DNA from: DASQUK01 sp963813485
Lineage (GTDB): Bacteria > Actinomycetota > Acidimicrobiia > Acidimicrobiales > VFJN01
Length of the DNA: 64,000 bases
Assembly (NCBI GenBank): GCA_963813485.1
Contig: CAWEZE010000001.1
Span: forward strand, 62,001 to 126,000
Direction of reading: 5' to 3'
In this document: positions 16,426 through 25,286 of the stretch, in pieces
How positions within the stretch are numbered: position 1 is the stretch's first letter
Layout: each line of letters starts with the position of its first letter
The notes under the pieces: generated by a model
Told to the model about the DNA's origin: nothing
The model's input: only the letters and a program-made list of their open reading frames with translations
Databases searched by the model: none
Program-made: the position numbers and the translations under genes

Positions 16426-18954
16426 ATGGGCGACGAGCTTCCGCTGCTGGGGCCGAGATCCAGCCTGGCGCGCCTGCCCGAGGCTCTCGTCCGGCGCCCC
16501 CGGCTCGACTCTCTGCTCGCCGATCGGGTCCGTCGGCAGGTGACACTGATCTCCGCACCGCCGGGGTCGGGCAAGACGACCCTGGTCACCGCGTGGCTCG
16601 CATCCCGGCGCCGGCGCGACGTCATGCTCACGGTCGATGCCCGCGACAACGAGCGGGACCAGCTGGCCGGCGTGATCGTCGCGGCGTTGGTCGATCGCGG
16701 CGCCGTCGCCACGGAGGAGATCGACGCCACGCTGCCCGGCACGACGCTCCTCGACGCCGCCTTCACCCAGCTGGAGCAGGGTGCGGGGAAGCGCGTCCTG
16801 GTGCTCGACGACCTCCAGGAGCTGACCTCGCGCCACGCCCTGCGGACGTTGGCCTATCTCGTCGAGCGGGCACCGGCCGCTCTCGACGTCGTGCTGTGTA
16901 GCCGTGCCGATCCACCCATACGGCTCACCAGGCTTCGGCTCGAGGACCGGCTCGCCGAGATACGCAACGACAGCCTCGCCTTCGACCTGCCGGAGACCTC
17001 CGCGCTCTTGACTGCCCATGGGCTGACGCTCACGCGAGCGCAGGTTCAGGCGCTGTGGCGGCGGACCGAGGGATGGGTTGCCGGCCTGCGTCTGGCGGCC
17101 TGTGCGCTGCAGGGCGAGGCGGACCCGGCCGAATTCGTGCAGAGCGCGGCGGGAACCGAGACGGCCATCGCCGACTACCTGCTCAAGGAGCTACTCACCC
17201 GCCAGGACGAGGCCATCCAGCGATTCATGCTGCGGACGAGCGTGGTCGGCCGGCTGACCCCCGACCTCGCAGAGGTGCTCACCGACGATCCGGCGGTGTC
17301 CAAGCGGCTCGGCGAGCTGGAACGGAACGGCGTATTCCTCGCCGAGCTCGAGGACCGCACCTGGTTCCGCTATCACTCGCTGTTTGCGACGCTGCTCGAG
17401 GCGCGCCTCCGACAACAGCACCGTGACCTGGCGGACGAGTTGCACCGTCGGGCCACCGCCTGGTTCATCGCCAACGACATGCCCGGCGAGGCCGAGGTCC
17501 ACGCCCGGGCGGCGGGGGACTGGCCGATGGTGGGGCGCCTGGCCGCCGATCGCTGGGTCGCTCGAGCGCTCGATGGCGCCGAGACCAACGATGGCCTGCT
17601 GGCGGGCATACCGGCCCGGGCAGTGGCCGCCAACGAGAGCCTGACCATCCTGGCCGGGGCCGAAGCCTGCTCCCGACGCGACCGCAGCGCCGCGGACGCG
17701 CACTGGGCCGCCCTCGACAAGCCGGCGACCGATCCGGCCTCGGGTCCGACGCCAACCGATCCGATGACCGGCGTGCCCCCGCTGGCGCGACCGCTGCTGG
17801 GCGTCTCCTACGCCCGGGCATTCGGTGCCGACCCCCGAGCGCGAGTGGCCATCGCCGATCTACGGAGCGCCGATGACGATGCGATGACGGCGAGGCTGGC
17901 GGAGCTCCGGACCGTCGGACTGGACCTCGACGAAGGTCGGATCGAGCGAGCCCGCCGGCAGGCGGCTGCCCTGGCGCTCGCTGCCGACTCGACGTGGGTC
18001 GGCATGGAGGCGCTAGCGCTGCTGGCGCTCGCCGATGCCGTCGAGGGCGACCTCGCAACGGCGGCGCTCCACGGCGACCGGGTGCTCAACGAGCCGTCCC
18101 CGGCGAGCGGCGTCGCGCGCCACGCGGCCACGTTGGCGCTTGCCTTGCGCCACGCCCAGCGGGGTGAGCACCGGCATGCAGTGGAGGCGCTGTCGGCCGT
18201 CCGGGCGCCGGCAAGTGCGGACCGCGCGATTCTCGGCGTCGACGGCGCCCTGCGTGCTGCGTTGCGCACCCCAGGGACCCCGTTCGTCGGGCTCGAGGGC
18301 GACGATGCGGAACATCGCCTCGTGATGCGGACGCTGGTGGCGCTCGGCGTGCTGGAGGCCCTCGACTCGACCGGTCGGGTGCGGGCGACGGGTGGCCCGA
18401 TGGAGGAGGCCGTGCTTCTGGGCCGGCAACGCTGGCGGGCGGGGAGCGGTGCCGGCGTGGTGTCGGTGCTGAGCGACCATCAGCGCCGGGGGTCGCGCCG
18501 CTGCCACCCGCGCACCCTGATCGAACGATCCGGTCTACTGGCCCTCGGCGCCGCCGACCGCGGCGACCGAGGTGCCACGCTGGCGGCCCTCCGGGACGCC
18601 CTGGTGGCGATGGAGAAGACGGGCATCTGGGCCCCGCTGCTGGTGCTGGCGCCCGATTTGACCGACCTGCTCGAGACCCGGGCGGACGAGCTGGGACCCC
18701 ATCAGGGCCTTGCACTCGAGCTGGTCGACCGCGCCCGGACCTCGCCCGCTCCCGCCTACGTGGAGCCGCTCACCGAACGCGAGACCTCCGTGCTGTGCCA
18801 TCTGCCGACGCTGATGTCGAACCACGAGATCGCCGACGTCATGCACGTCTCGGTGAACACGGTGAAGACCCACCTGAAGTCGCTGTACCGCAAGCTCGGC
18901 GTCGCCAGCCGACGCGAGGCGGTGCTGCGGGGGCGCGCCCTGGAGCTGCTCTAG
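16426..18954 (+). CDS. MalT-like LuxR-family transcriptional regulator
   Basis: An 842-residue regulator of the MalT/LAL type. Walker A is at residues 43-52 (ISAPPGSGKTT), followed by the Walker B segment VLVLDDLQEL, a winged-helix-like stretch ending FRYHSLFATLLEARL, a long TPR-like helical region and a C-terminal LuxR helix-turn-helix (LTERETSVLCHLP, then MSNHEIADVMHVSVNTVKTH). Such proteins bind a small ligand and ATP, multimerise and activate transcription. The ATG at 16426 directly follows a purine-rich GAGGGGGAG. A copy of the regional dyad lies upstream and suggests control by the same regulator as its neighbours, or autoregulation. Its 3' end overlaps the small convergent gene by 4 bases. 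Confidence 0.88.
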   Translation: MGDELPLLGPRSSLARLPEALVRRPRLDSLLADRVRRQVTLISAPPGSGKTTLVTAWLASRRRRDVMLTVDARDNERDQLAGVIVAALVDRGAVATEEIDATLPGTTLLDAAFTQLEQGAGKRVLVLDDLQELTSRHALRTLAYLVERAPAALDVVLCSRADPPIRLTRLRLEDRLAEIRNDSLAFDLPETSALLTAHGLTLTRAQVQALWRRTEGWVAGLRLAACALQGEADPAEFVQSAAGTETAIADYLLKELLTRQDEAIQRFMLRTSVVGRLTPDLAEVLTDDPAVSKRLGELERNGVFLAELEDRTWFRYHSLFATLLEARLRQQHRDLADELHRRATAWFIANDMPGEAEVHARAAGDWPMVGRLAADRWVARALDGAETNDGLLAGIPARAVAANESLTILAGAEACSRRDRSAADAHWAALDKPATDPASGPTPTDPMTGVPPLARPLLGVSYARAFGADPRARVAIADLRSADDDAMTARLAELRTVGLDLDEGRIERARRQAAALALAADSTWVGMEALALLALADAVEGDLATAALHGDRVLNEPSPASGVARHAATLALALRHAQRGEHRHAVEALSAVRAPASADRAILGVDGALRAALRTPGTPFVGLEGDDAEHRLVMRTLVALGVLEALDSTGRVRATGGPMEEAVLLGRQRWRAGSGAGVVSVLSDHQRRGSRRCHPRTLIERSGLLALGAADRGDRGATLAALRDALVAMEKTGIWAPLLVLAPDLTDLLETRADELGPHQGLALELVDRARTSPAPAYVEPLTERETSVLCHLPTLMSNHEIADVMHVSVNTVKTHLKSLYRKLGVASRREAVLRGRALELL

Positions 18955-19190
18955 CCCGTATCGGATCGGGAGCGGAAGGCGACGTCGGGTAGCCGGCGGA
19001 CCTCGACCAGCTCGAGCCCCAGCGCCTCGATGCGCCGGATCAGGCCGTGCAGCGCGGCCTGATCCTCGACGGGCCCGGCGAGGATCGTCTCCACAGGCTC
19101 GACGCTGGCACCGAGCGACAGCTCCTCGAACTCGTTGATGAGCGTGCTGCTCAGTCGCCCCCGGATCCGCAACTCGTAGTCGAAGCCCAT
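18951..19190 (-). CDS. Small conserved hypothetical protein
   Basis: A 79-residue soluble protein (MGFDYELRIRGRLSSTLINE) with alternating beta and helix character. Its closing segment ALGLELVEVRRLP resembles small actinobacterial proteins found next to LuxR genes. No function is known to me. The ATG at 19190 is preferred; a GTG eight codons upstream (19214) is possible. It converges on the MalT-like regulator with a 4-base overlap, and its own promoter region carries a copy of the TCACCC dyad centred 75 bases upstream. Confidence 0.65.
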   Translation of the reverse strand: MGFDYELRIRGRLSSTLINEFEELSLGASVEPVETILAGPVEDQAALHGLIRRIEALGLELVEVRRLPDVAFRSRSDTG

Positions 19191-19256
19191 GTCGTCGCCA
19201 ACTTCCGAAGACACCCGTTGCGATGACGAGCGTCGCCCTTCGTTCGGGTCCGGTCG

Positions 19257-19273
19257 TCACCCGCGAAGGGTGA
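19257..19273. promoter_or_regulatory. TCACCC-N5-GGGTGA dyad, site 2
   Basis: A perfect 6-bp inverted repeat (spacer GCGAA) in the divergent promoter region, centred 75 bases upstream of the small gene that starts at 19190. It is the nearer of two copies to that gene, so each divergent gene appears to have its own site. Confidence 0.6.
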
Positions 19274-19337
19274 CGGGCACCCGGGTCCGTGCCCGGTGTG
19301 CGAACCGGGCGGCACGCCTTCGTCTGACAGCCATCGG

Positions 19338-19354
19338 TCACCCCCGGGGGGTGA
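19338..19354. promoter_or_regulatory. TCACCC-N5-GGGTGA dyad, site 3
   Basis: A perfect inverted repeat (TCACCCCCGGGGGGTGA; in fact 8-bp arms around a central base) centred 70 bases upstream of the GAP-family gene at 19416. It is the most symmetric of the four copies. Confidence 0.6.
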
Positions 19355-19415
19355 GGACCCCCACCGGTCGTCGACCAACGATCGATGTCGTCAGGCACAC
19401 GACGGAGGACTACCC

Positions 19416-20090
19416 ATGCTCGGTGACGCGATCGGCGACCTGCTGCCGTCGGCCGTCGGGGTCGCCCTGAGCCCGATCCCGATCGTGGCCGTGATCCTCA
19501 TGCTCGGCACACCCCGGGCGCGGACCACCGGGCCCGCCTTCGCCACGGGCTGGGTGCTGGGCCTGGTGACCGTGGCGGTCATCGTCCTGCTGGTGGCGGG
19601 GGATGCCGACTCGAGCGGCGACACCAGCACCGCCGTCGACATCGTGATCCTGCTGTTCGGCCTCCTCCTGCTCGCCGTGGGGGTCAAGCAGTGGCAGAGC
19701 CGGCCCCGGTCTGGGCAGGAGCCCGAGATGCCGAAGTGGATGGCCGCCATCGACGAGTTCACCGCCGGGCGTGCGTTCGGCCTGGGCGTGCTCCTGTCGG
19801 GGGTCAATCCCAAGAACCTGGCCCTGACGATTGCGGCCGCAGCGTCGCTGGCGCAGGCGGGGCTGTCGGCGGGCGGCGACGTGGTCGGGGTGGCGGTGTT
19901 CGTGGCCATCGGCTCGCTGACGGTTGCCGGACCGGTGATCGCCTACCTGCTACTGGGCAAGCGGGCGGAGCGGGTGCTCACTGAGATCAAGCAGTTCATG
20001 TCCGACCACAACGCCGCGATCATGACCGTCGTCTGCCTGGTGCTCGCCGCCAAGCTCATCGGCAACGCAATCGGTGGGCTGACGGACTGA
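19416..20090 (+). CDS. GAP-family (Sap-like) six-helix membrane protein
   Basis: A 224-residue integral membrane protein with about six hydrophobic segments and a charged loop in the middle (QWQSRPRSGQEPEMPKWMAA). The N-terminal LPSAVGVALSPIPIVAVILML and the later GVLLSGVNPKNLALTIAAAA are typical of the GAP/Sap (peptidoglycolipid or sulfolipid addressing) family, which is related to LysE-type exporters. In mycobacteria members help place lipids in the envelope. The substrate here is unknown. The ATG at 19416 has a good GGAGG at 19404-19408. A TCACCC dyad lies about 70 bases upstream. Confidence 0.83.
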   Translation: MLGDAIGDLLPSAVGVALSPIPIVAVILMLGTPRARTTGPAFATGWVLGLVTVAVIVLLVAGDADSSGDTSTAVDIVILLFGLLLLAVGVKQWQSRPRSGQEPEMPKWMAAIDEFTAGRAFGLGVLLSGVNPKNLALTIAAAASLAQAGLSAGGDVVGVAVFVAIGSLTVAGPVIAYLLLGKRAERVLTEIKQFMSDHNAAIMTVVCLVLAAKLIGNAIGGLTD

Positions 20091-20110
20091 AGGTCTGACG
20101 GCGGTCGGTG

Positions 20111-20710
20111 TCAGTCGGCCTTGGTCTTGCCCTGGGCCTTCATCGCCTTCTTCCAGGACCGCACCCGCTGCAGCGACTCGGGCGAGTCGACGTCGGCCAC
20201 CGAGCGGGGTTGGTCGTCGGAGAAGGGGGCGGTCGCCTGTTCCCAGCCGGGCGGCCGGACGCCGAAGCGCTTGGCCAGCAGCGCAGTGAAGATTCTGGAC
20301 TTGTCGGCACCGAAGCCTGGCAGCGCCTTGACCCGCCGCAGCAGCTCGGCACCGTCGTCGACGCCGGCCCACACGGCGGCGGCGTCGCCGCCGTAGTGCT
20401 CGACCAGGTATTGGCATAGCGCCCGGGTGCGCTTGGCCATCGAGCCGGGATAGCGGTGGAGCGCCGGCGGGCCCCGGAACATCGCCTCAAGTGCGGCGGG
20501 GTCGAGGGCAGCGATCTCGGCGGCGTCGAGCCGCCCGCCGAGCTTGTCGCGCAGCCGCAGCGGCCCGCTGAACGCCCACTCCATCGGCACCTGCTGGTCG
20601 AGCAGCATGCCGATCGTCAGCGCCAGGGGATCGTCGACCAGGAGCTTGTCGGCCTCGGGATCGCCGGTCACCGGCAGTGCCGGTTCGGTCGGCTCGATTG
20701 GCTCGGTCAT
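20111..20710 (-). CDS. HhH-GPD-type base excision DNA repair protein
   Basis: A 199-residue helical protein matching the short actinobacterial HhH-GPD DNA glycosylase-like family. It has an N-terminal helix with DDPLALTIGMLLDQQVPMEWAF, a central helix-hairpin-helix (VKALPGFGADKSRIFTALLAKR) and a basic Lys-rich C-terminus (RSWKKAMKAQGKTKAD). Members remove damaged bases, but this short family is poorly characterised and its substrate is unknown. The ATG at 20710 (MTEPIEPTEP) is preferred over a GTG three codons earlier. It converges on the GAP-family gene with a 20-base gap. Confidence 0.8.
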   Translation of the reverse strand: MTEPIEPTEPALPVTGDPEADKLLVDDPLALTIGMLLDQQVPMEWAFSGPLRLRDKLGGRLDAAEIAALDPAALEAMFRGPPALHRYPGSMAKRTRALCQYLVEHYGGDAAAVWAGVDDGAELLRRVKALPGFGADKSRIFTALLAKRFGVRPPGWEQATAPFSDDQPRSVADVDSPESLQRVRSWKKAMKAQGKTKAD

Positions 20711-20731
20711 GTCTCGCACGCTAGTGGGCTG

Positions 20732-20964
20732 CTAGCTGCCCCGGGTCAGGGCCGCGACCGCGGCACGGACCGTCGGAAACGTGCGCACCGGCGAGTCGGA
20801 CTGACATGGGACAGCAGGTCGCGCACCTGTCCCACGTCCCTCGCCACGGCGAAGCGCACGCCGCGGCGTCCGAGGTCGTCGGCCAGCGCGTCGAGCATCC
20901 GCACCGCGGTCACGTCTATCGAGGGGACCGTCTGGGCGTCGAGCACAACCGCCGATGCGCCGGA
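20732..20964 (-). pseudogene. Remnant of the C-terminal STAS domain of a SulP-type anion transporter, frameshifted
   Basis: Reading the minus strand from about 20964 gives a clear STAS segment (VVLDAQTVPSIDVTAVRML, then DLGRRGVRFAVARDVGQVRD). The frame must change around 20800-20820 to continue with the expected end, PVRTFPTVRAAVAALTRGS, which stops at 20732. A stop codon lies just upstream of the first recognisable residue and no membrane part is left. This is a decayed tail of a SulP permease. It lies 22 bases upstream of the HhH-GPD gene start on the same strand. Confidence 0.7.
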
Positions 20965-21096
20965 TCATCCCGGCGGGAGCGGGGGGAGCTAGGCGCCCGG
21001 GCCGCCGGAGCACTCCCGCCGGGGGTCCTTCTCGACTGACCTTCCGACGGATGATGCTCAAGCCGGTGCGGCTCCGCCTCACCCAGACGTGCAGAA

Positions 21097-23401
21097 TCAC
21101 CCAGGTGATTCCCGGGAGGAGTCCCACAGGAGCCCTTGCTCGCGGGCGCGCTTGACGGCGTCGACACGCGACGAGACCCCGAGCTTGCGATAGATCGACC
21201 GGATGTGCGAGTGCACCGTGTTGTACGACACGAACAAGCGGCGCCCGATCTCGCGCTGCGACAGACGCGTCGGGAGCATGCGGAGGATCTCGATCTCGCG
21301 TTTGGTCAGTTCCGTGCCGTCGACGATCGAGCGGGTGCTCACGGCCAAGCCCCGGCTGACCGCCTTCCACCGATCGGCGAGGACGCCGGGATCCGCGCAG
21401 GTGTCGATGAGGTCCTTCGCCTCGCCGAGGGCCAGCCGTCCCTCGTCGGCGGCGCCCCGCGCACCGAGCACGGCGGTCAGGGCCAGCAACACCTGGATCA
21501 CGAGCAGCGGCTCCGACGCCGCTCGCATGCGGTCGATCCCGAGCCTGAGCAGCCGCTCACCTTCGTCGTGGTCTCCGGCGCGGGCGAGCACCGCGCCCAA
21601 CGTGGCCGCGGCCCAGCCCCCGGTCGCCGTGTCCGCAAGGCCATGCGACTCGAGCACCCCCACCGCGCGCCGTGCCCATGCCTCGGCCGAACGGAGATCG
21701 CCCGCCTCGAGATCCAGGTAGGCGAGGAGGCAGTCGGCTCCGACGGCGTTGAGCCATTGCTCCGTGCGGGGGGCGAGAACGGCGCCCCGCTCGAGCAGGG
21801 GACGCGCCTCGTCAGAGCGACCGGCGAGCGCTAGCGCCCAACCGAGCTGCACGTGCACTGTCACCCGCCACATGGACTCGCGGTGGCCTTCCAACTCGAA
21901 GGCGCGTCGCGCCGCGGTCAACATCTCGCCGACGTCTCCCCACGGGAACCCGGCACGCAGCAACGCCGCCGTCGCCTCGATCGAGCTGGCGCCGTCGGGT
22001 AGCGGGCCCTCATAGCCGGCATCGATGGCGTTCTGGAGGGCGAGCTGGGCGTCGACGCGGCGGCGTTGGAAGCTCGCCACCCAGGCCTCCACGACCGACA
22101 GCCGCGCGTCGCCCATCACCACGCGGCGGGGGAACGCCGCGAGCCACGCCGCCACCGTCGCGTAGCCGCCCCACTCGATGGTCGACAGGTAGTGCTCGGC
22201 GACGAGGCGGGCCGCAGGCTCGATCTCGCCGGCCTCGACTGCGTGATGGATCGCCTCGCCCACGTTTCCCGCGTCGGCCAGCCAGGCGAACGCGTGCCGG
22301 TGGAGCTCGCGGCGCCGCTCGGTGGGCCGTCGATGGAGCTCGGCGCGCAGCAGGTCGGCGAACAGGTGGTGATAGCGGTACCACTCGCGATGATCGTCCA
22401 GCGCCGCCAGGAACAGGTTGGCGTGCTCGAGCTCGACCAGCAGGTCGGCGGAGCCGCTGCGACCGGTGGTGGCGTCGCAGAGCGGGCCGGACATCCGCTC
22501 GAGGATCGACGTCTCGACCAAGAAGTCGCGCACCGGCGGCGCCTGTGCGTCGAGCGCAACCTCCGTGAGATAGTCGCTGACCTGCCGCGTGGAACCGCCA
22601 AAGCCGGCAACGGCGCGCTCGCGATCGGCCTCGTCCCGCAGCGAGAGGTACGCGAGGTAGAGCCCGGCGGGCCATCCCTCGGCCTGCTCGTGCAGGACGG
22701 CGGCGGCTCGAGCTGACAGCCCTAGCCGGAGCGCGTCGTTCATGAAGCGCGTGGTCTCGTCCGGAGTGAACGCCAGGTCGGCCTCGCGCAGCTCGAGCAG
22801 TTCGCCGCGCGCCCGCAGCGTGCCGAGCGGGAACGGCGGATCGACGCGGCTGGAGACGACGAGGTGCACGTTGGCCGGTTCCCGCGTCAGGAACAGCTCG
22901 ACCGATCGGTGGCACGCCGAGCTGGTGATCGTGTGGTAGTCGTCGAGCACGAGCACGATGTCGCTCTCGAGCGACGCCAGCTCGTTGAGCAGCCGGGGGA
23001 CGATCGCGTCGACGAAGTCATGCTCACCAAGAGGGTCCCGCCGGTGGTGTCAGCGGGAGCGCCGGCTCGATCACCTGCAGGGCGGCGACGACGTAGTTCC
23101 AAAAGAGCATGGGATCGTTGTCGGCGCCGTCGAGCGAGACCCATGCCTGCCGCAGCTCGGCGGCCTGCCGCCATTGACCCAGCAGCGTCGACTTGCCGAA
23201 CCCGGGTGGCGCCACGACCAGGACCGGTCCCCGATGTGCCGCGAGTCGTCCCAGGAGCCGCGTCCGCTCGATCGTGCTCGATCGCAGCCGCGGAACACTG
23301 AGCTTGGTGCCGAGTAGCACGGGTGCCGCGGGCTCCCGCGGCGGTCCGCGCCCCTGCGTGGGTCCCCCTGCCACCGAGCAATTCTGCCACGAAGTAGTCA
23401 T
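21097..23401 (-). pseudogene. MalT-like LuxR-family regulator, interrupted by one frameshift
   Basis: The N-terminal part starts at ATG 23401 (MTTSWQNCSVAGG) and contains Walker A VVAPPGFGKSTLLGQ. It runs into a stop at 23024-23026 after PALPLTPPAGPSW. A +1 shift near 23035-23045 restores the expected EHDFVDAIVPRLLNELASLE and leads directly to VLVLDDYHTI and the remaining 619 residues. These include an FRYHH-like segment (YRYHHLFADLLRAEL), helical repeats and the C-terminal helix-turn-helix (LTKREIEILRMLPTRL, then SQREIGRRLFVSYNTVHSH). Total length would be about 767 residues. With the frameshift only the ATP-binding stub or the ATP-site-less C-terminal part could be made. It may be a true mutation or a sequence error. 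Confidence 0.85.
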
Positions 23402-23445
23402 CCTGGCCCTACTGGCTATCGGTCGCTTGCGGGCGGATGGTGGTG

Positions 23446-23465
23446 CGGCCGTGACGACACGGCCG
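23446..23465. promoter_or_regulatory. 20-bp palindrome upstream of the frameshifted LuxR gene
   Basis: CGGCCGTG (23446-23453) and CACGGCCG (23458-23465) form a perfect 8-bp inverted repeat with spacer ACGA. It lies 45-64 bases upstream of the LuxR start at 23401, in the gap before the HAD gene. It fits an operator. It differs from the TCACCC dyad, so another regulator, or the LuxR protein itself, may bind it. Confidence 0.45.
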
Positions 23466-23569
23466 TTTGGTCCTCGGTTCGATGGAGCGGCCGGCCGCGA
23501 CGCGAGACTTGATCGATGCGCGAGGCCTGGGTTCCACCGCTGCACGTCAGCGATACGGCCACCGGCGGC

Positions 23570-24535
23570 TCAGGGCGATGCCGTGGCGCTCCTCGGATGT
23601 TCGGGGAACACGGTCGACCAGTCGTCCTTGATGCTGACGACGGTCCAGCCGTGCGCCCTGGCCTGGTCGAGGGCGTCCTCGGCGCCGGCCGTGTAGTCGA
23701 ACTCGCGCTCGGGGTCGTCGTGCAGCAGCAGGAGGCGCAGGGCCGGGCCCGACGGACCGCCGGCGAAGTGCAGCATGGGCACGTCGCCGTTGGAGTTGCC
23801 GACCGCCACCGCTGGGCGCCGCCCGATGCGGCTCCATATGCGCACAGGCTTGGTGGGCCCGTCGTCGAAGAATTCCATCTGTGGCTTGTAGAGCAGCCCG
23901 CTGCCCTCGCCGTCGTGGCGGTAGTCGAGCGTGAGCGAGCTGCCGATCACCCGCTCTGGCGGCACTCCGTAGAGCCCACCGGCCACTGGGCGCATGAAGT
24001 CGCGGTCGCCGCCCGACGCGATGTAGGTGGCGAACCCGTGGTCCTCGAGGTAACGGAGCAGCTCCGCCATCGGTTGGTAGCTGCACGTGAGATAGGGCCG
24101 GTCCAGGTCGGGATGGTCGGCGGTGCGGAAGAAGGCATCGACCTCGTCGGCATAGGCCTCGACTGTCAGCCCCCCGAACGCCTGCGGCACGGCGGCCAGG
24201 AGCAGCGCCATGTCCGAGTCGTCGCCGCCGTAGTGCTTGACCATCGCGGCACCGAGCCACCCCAGGTCCTGCTCGTAGGCCGCCTTCCACGGCTGGCGGT
24301 CGCGCAGCGAAGCGTCGGCCTCGGCCATCGCCGCGAAGCGCCGGATGGTGAAGTCGAGCTGGATCGGCATCGGCTTCTCGCACCACAGCGTGCCGTCGTT
24401 GTCGAACGTGGCGACCCGCTGCTCGAGCGGCATCGAGCCCGGCCCGCTCGCGGAACTCGCCGCCTCGACGAACTGCGTGATCGCGTGGCGGGTCGGCGTG
24501 TCGTTCCAGGACGCCAGCGGATCGCCCGACGCCAT
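23570..24535 (-). CDS. HAD-superfamily phosphatase (SerB-like)
   Basis: A 321-residue HAD-family hydrolase. The nucleophile motif is FDNDGTLW (Asp45, Asp47), followed by the conserved Ser/Thr of YIASGGDRDFMRP, a Lys region (LYKPQMEFFDDGPTKP) and the acidic motif VGNSNGDVPML. The large helical insertion between motif I and II is a C1-type cap. Such enzymes dephosphorylate small phosphometabolites. The order with a DUF7144 protein, an arylsulfatase-like piece and a formylglycine-generating enzyme is a stress-type gene group I have seen in actinobacteria. The gene is separated by four bases from the upstream small gene and is therefore in the same operon. Confidence 0.85.
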   Translation of the reverse strand: MASGDPLASWNDTPTRHAITQFVEAASSASGPGSMPLEQRVATFDNDGTLWCEKPMPIQLDFTIRRFAAMAEADASLRDRQPWKAAYEQDLGWLGAAMVKHYGGDDSDMALLLAAVPQAFGGLTVEAYADEVDAFFRTADHPDLDRPYLTCSYQPMAELLRYLEDHGFATYIASGGDRDFMRPVAGGLYGVPPERVIGSSLTLDYRHDGEGSGLLYKPQMEFFDDGPTKPVRIWSRIGRRPAVAVGNSNGDVPMLHFAGGPSGPALRLLLLHDDPEREFDYTAGAEDALDQARAHGWTVVSIKDDWSTVFPEHPRSATASP

Positions 24536-24539
24536 CGTC

Positions 24540-24761
24540 TCAGTCCCGGGCCATCGCTGCAGCCAGATGGCGTTCCAGATCGATGTAGAGGTCGTCGCCG
24601 GAGGTGAACAGAACCTTCACGATCTTGCCGCCGTTCCAGTCGAACCTGCCGCGGTCGCGGCATAGATCGGACACGACATTGCCGCTGTCATAGCCGATGC
24701 ACAAGCCCTCGCCGGTAATGCCGAAGTGGAAGGTTCTGGTGCGAATCTCGGCCTCGGCCAC
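24540..24761 (-). pseudogene. Stand-alone arylsulfatase C-terminal segment
   Basis: A 73-residue frame (MAEAEIRTRTFHFGITGEG) whose body resembles the last 60 residues of actinobacterial arylsulfatases: an EGLCIGYDSGNVVSDLC strand pair, then FDWNGGKIVKVLF and the end YIDLERHLAAAMARD. The catalytic sulfatase domain with its Cys-x-Pro-x-Arg motif is absent. Only 26 bases separate it from the DUF7144 gene. It could be a deletion remnant that is still translated, or a small protein derived from the sulfatase tail. The intact frame and close spacing to both neighbours favour at least recent expression. Confidence 0.55.
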
Positions 24762-24787
24762 CGCCGGGTGGCGGATCTAGGCCGCGC

Positions 24788-25177
24788 TCAGGCGGTGTCG
24801 AACTCGTCGGTGCCTGCCAGCAGGGCCCAGATCACCGTCAGGTCGATCGCCAGCACGACCAGCGCCCAGATGGGGGCGACAAAGATCATGAACACCGCCA
24901 GCGACCCGACGATCGCGGCCCAGAGGACGCCGAGGAGCAGGCCCATCGGGTGACGGACGAAGATCAGGTAGGCGATGATGAGCTGGATGACGCCGGTGAT
25001 GAGCCAGAACCATCCCCAGGCGGTGATGCTGACCCCGTACAACACCTCGTTGAGAGCATCGGTCTGGTCGTCCCCGGCGATGGCAGCGATGCCGCTCAGG
25101 ATGTTCCAGATAGCGATGATCGCGGCGACGATGCCCGCGAAGGTCACCCAGCCACTGCGGAACCTCGTGGTTTCCAC
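24788..25177 (-). CDS. DUF7144-type four-helix membrane protein
   Basis: A 129-residue membrane protein with four hydrophobic segments. The loop signature YGVSITAWGWFWLITGVIQL and the conserved YLIFVRHPMG are shared with the protein at 33778-34209 and mark the DUF7144-type family common in actinobacterial stress clusters. Function is unknown. The GTG start at 25177 follows a strong TGGAGGT about 7 bases upstream. The TCACCC dyad is centred 66 bases upstream of this start. The gene leads an operon with the arylsulfatase tail and the HAD phosphatase. Confidence 0.77.
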   Translation of the reverse strand: METTRFRSGWVTFAGIVAAIIAIWNILSGIAAIAGDDQTDALNEVLYGVSITAWGWFWLITGVIQLIIAYLIFVRHPMGLLLGVLWAAIVGSLAVFMIFVAPIWALVVLAIDLTVIWALLAGTDEFDTA

Positions 25178-25234
25178 GCGTACCTCCAGGAGTGATGTAC
25201 CGACGCAACGTGCAGCCCGGGGTGCCTGATTGCC

Positions 25235-25251
25235 TCACCCCCCTCGGGTGA
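25235..25251. promoter_or_regulatory. TCACCC-N5-GGGTGA dyad, site 4
   Basis: A perfect 6-bp inverted repeat (spacer CCCTC) between the divergent DUF7144 gene (start 25177) and formylglycine-generating enzyme gene (start 25287). It is centred 66 and 44 bases from the two starts. One site could serve both promoters. Confidence 0.6.
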
Positions 25252-25286
25252 CGACCTGCCCCGTGCGCGGTCCGGACCATGGGCGA

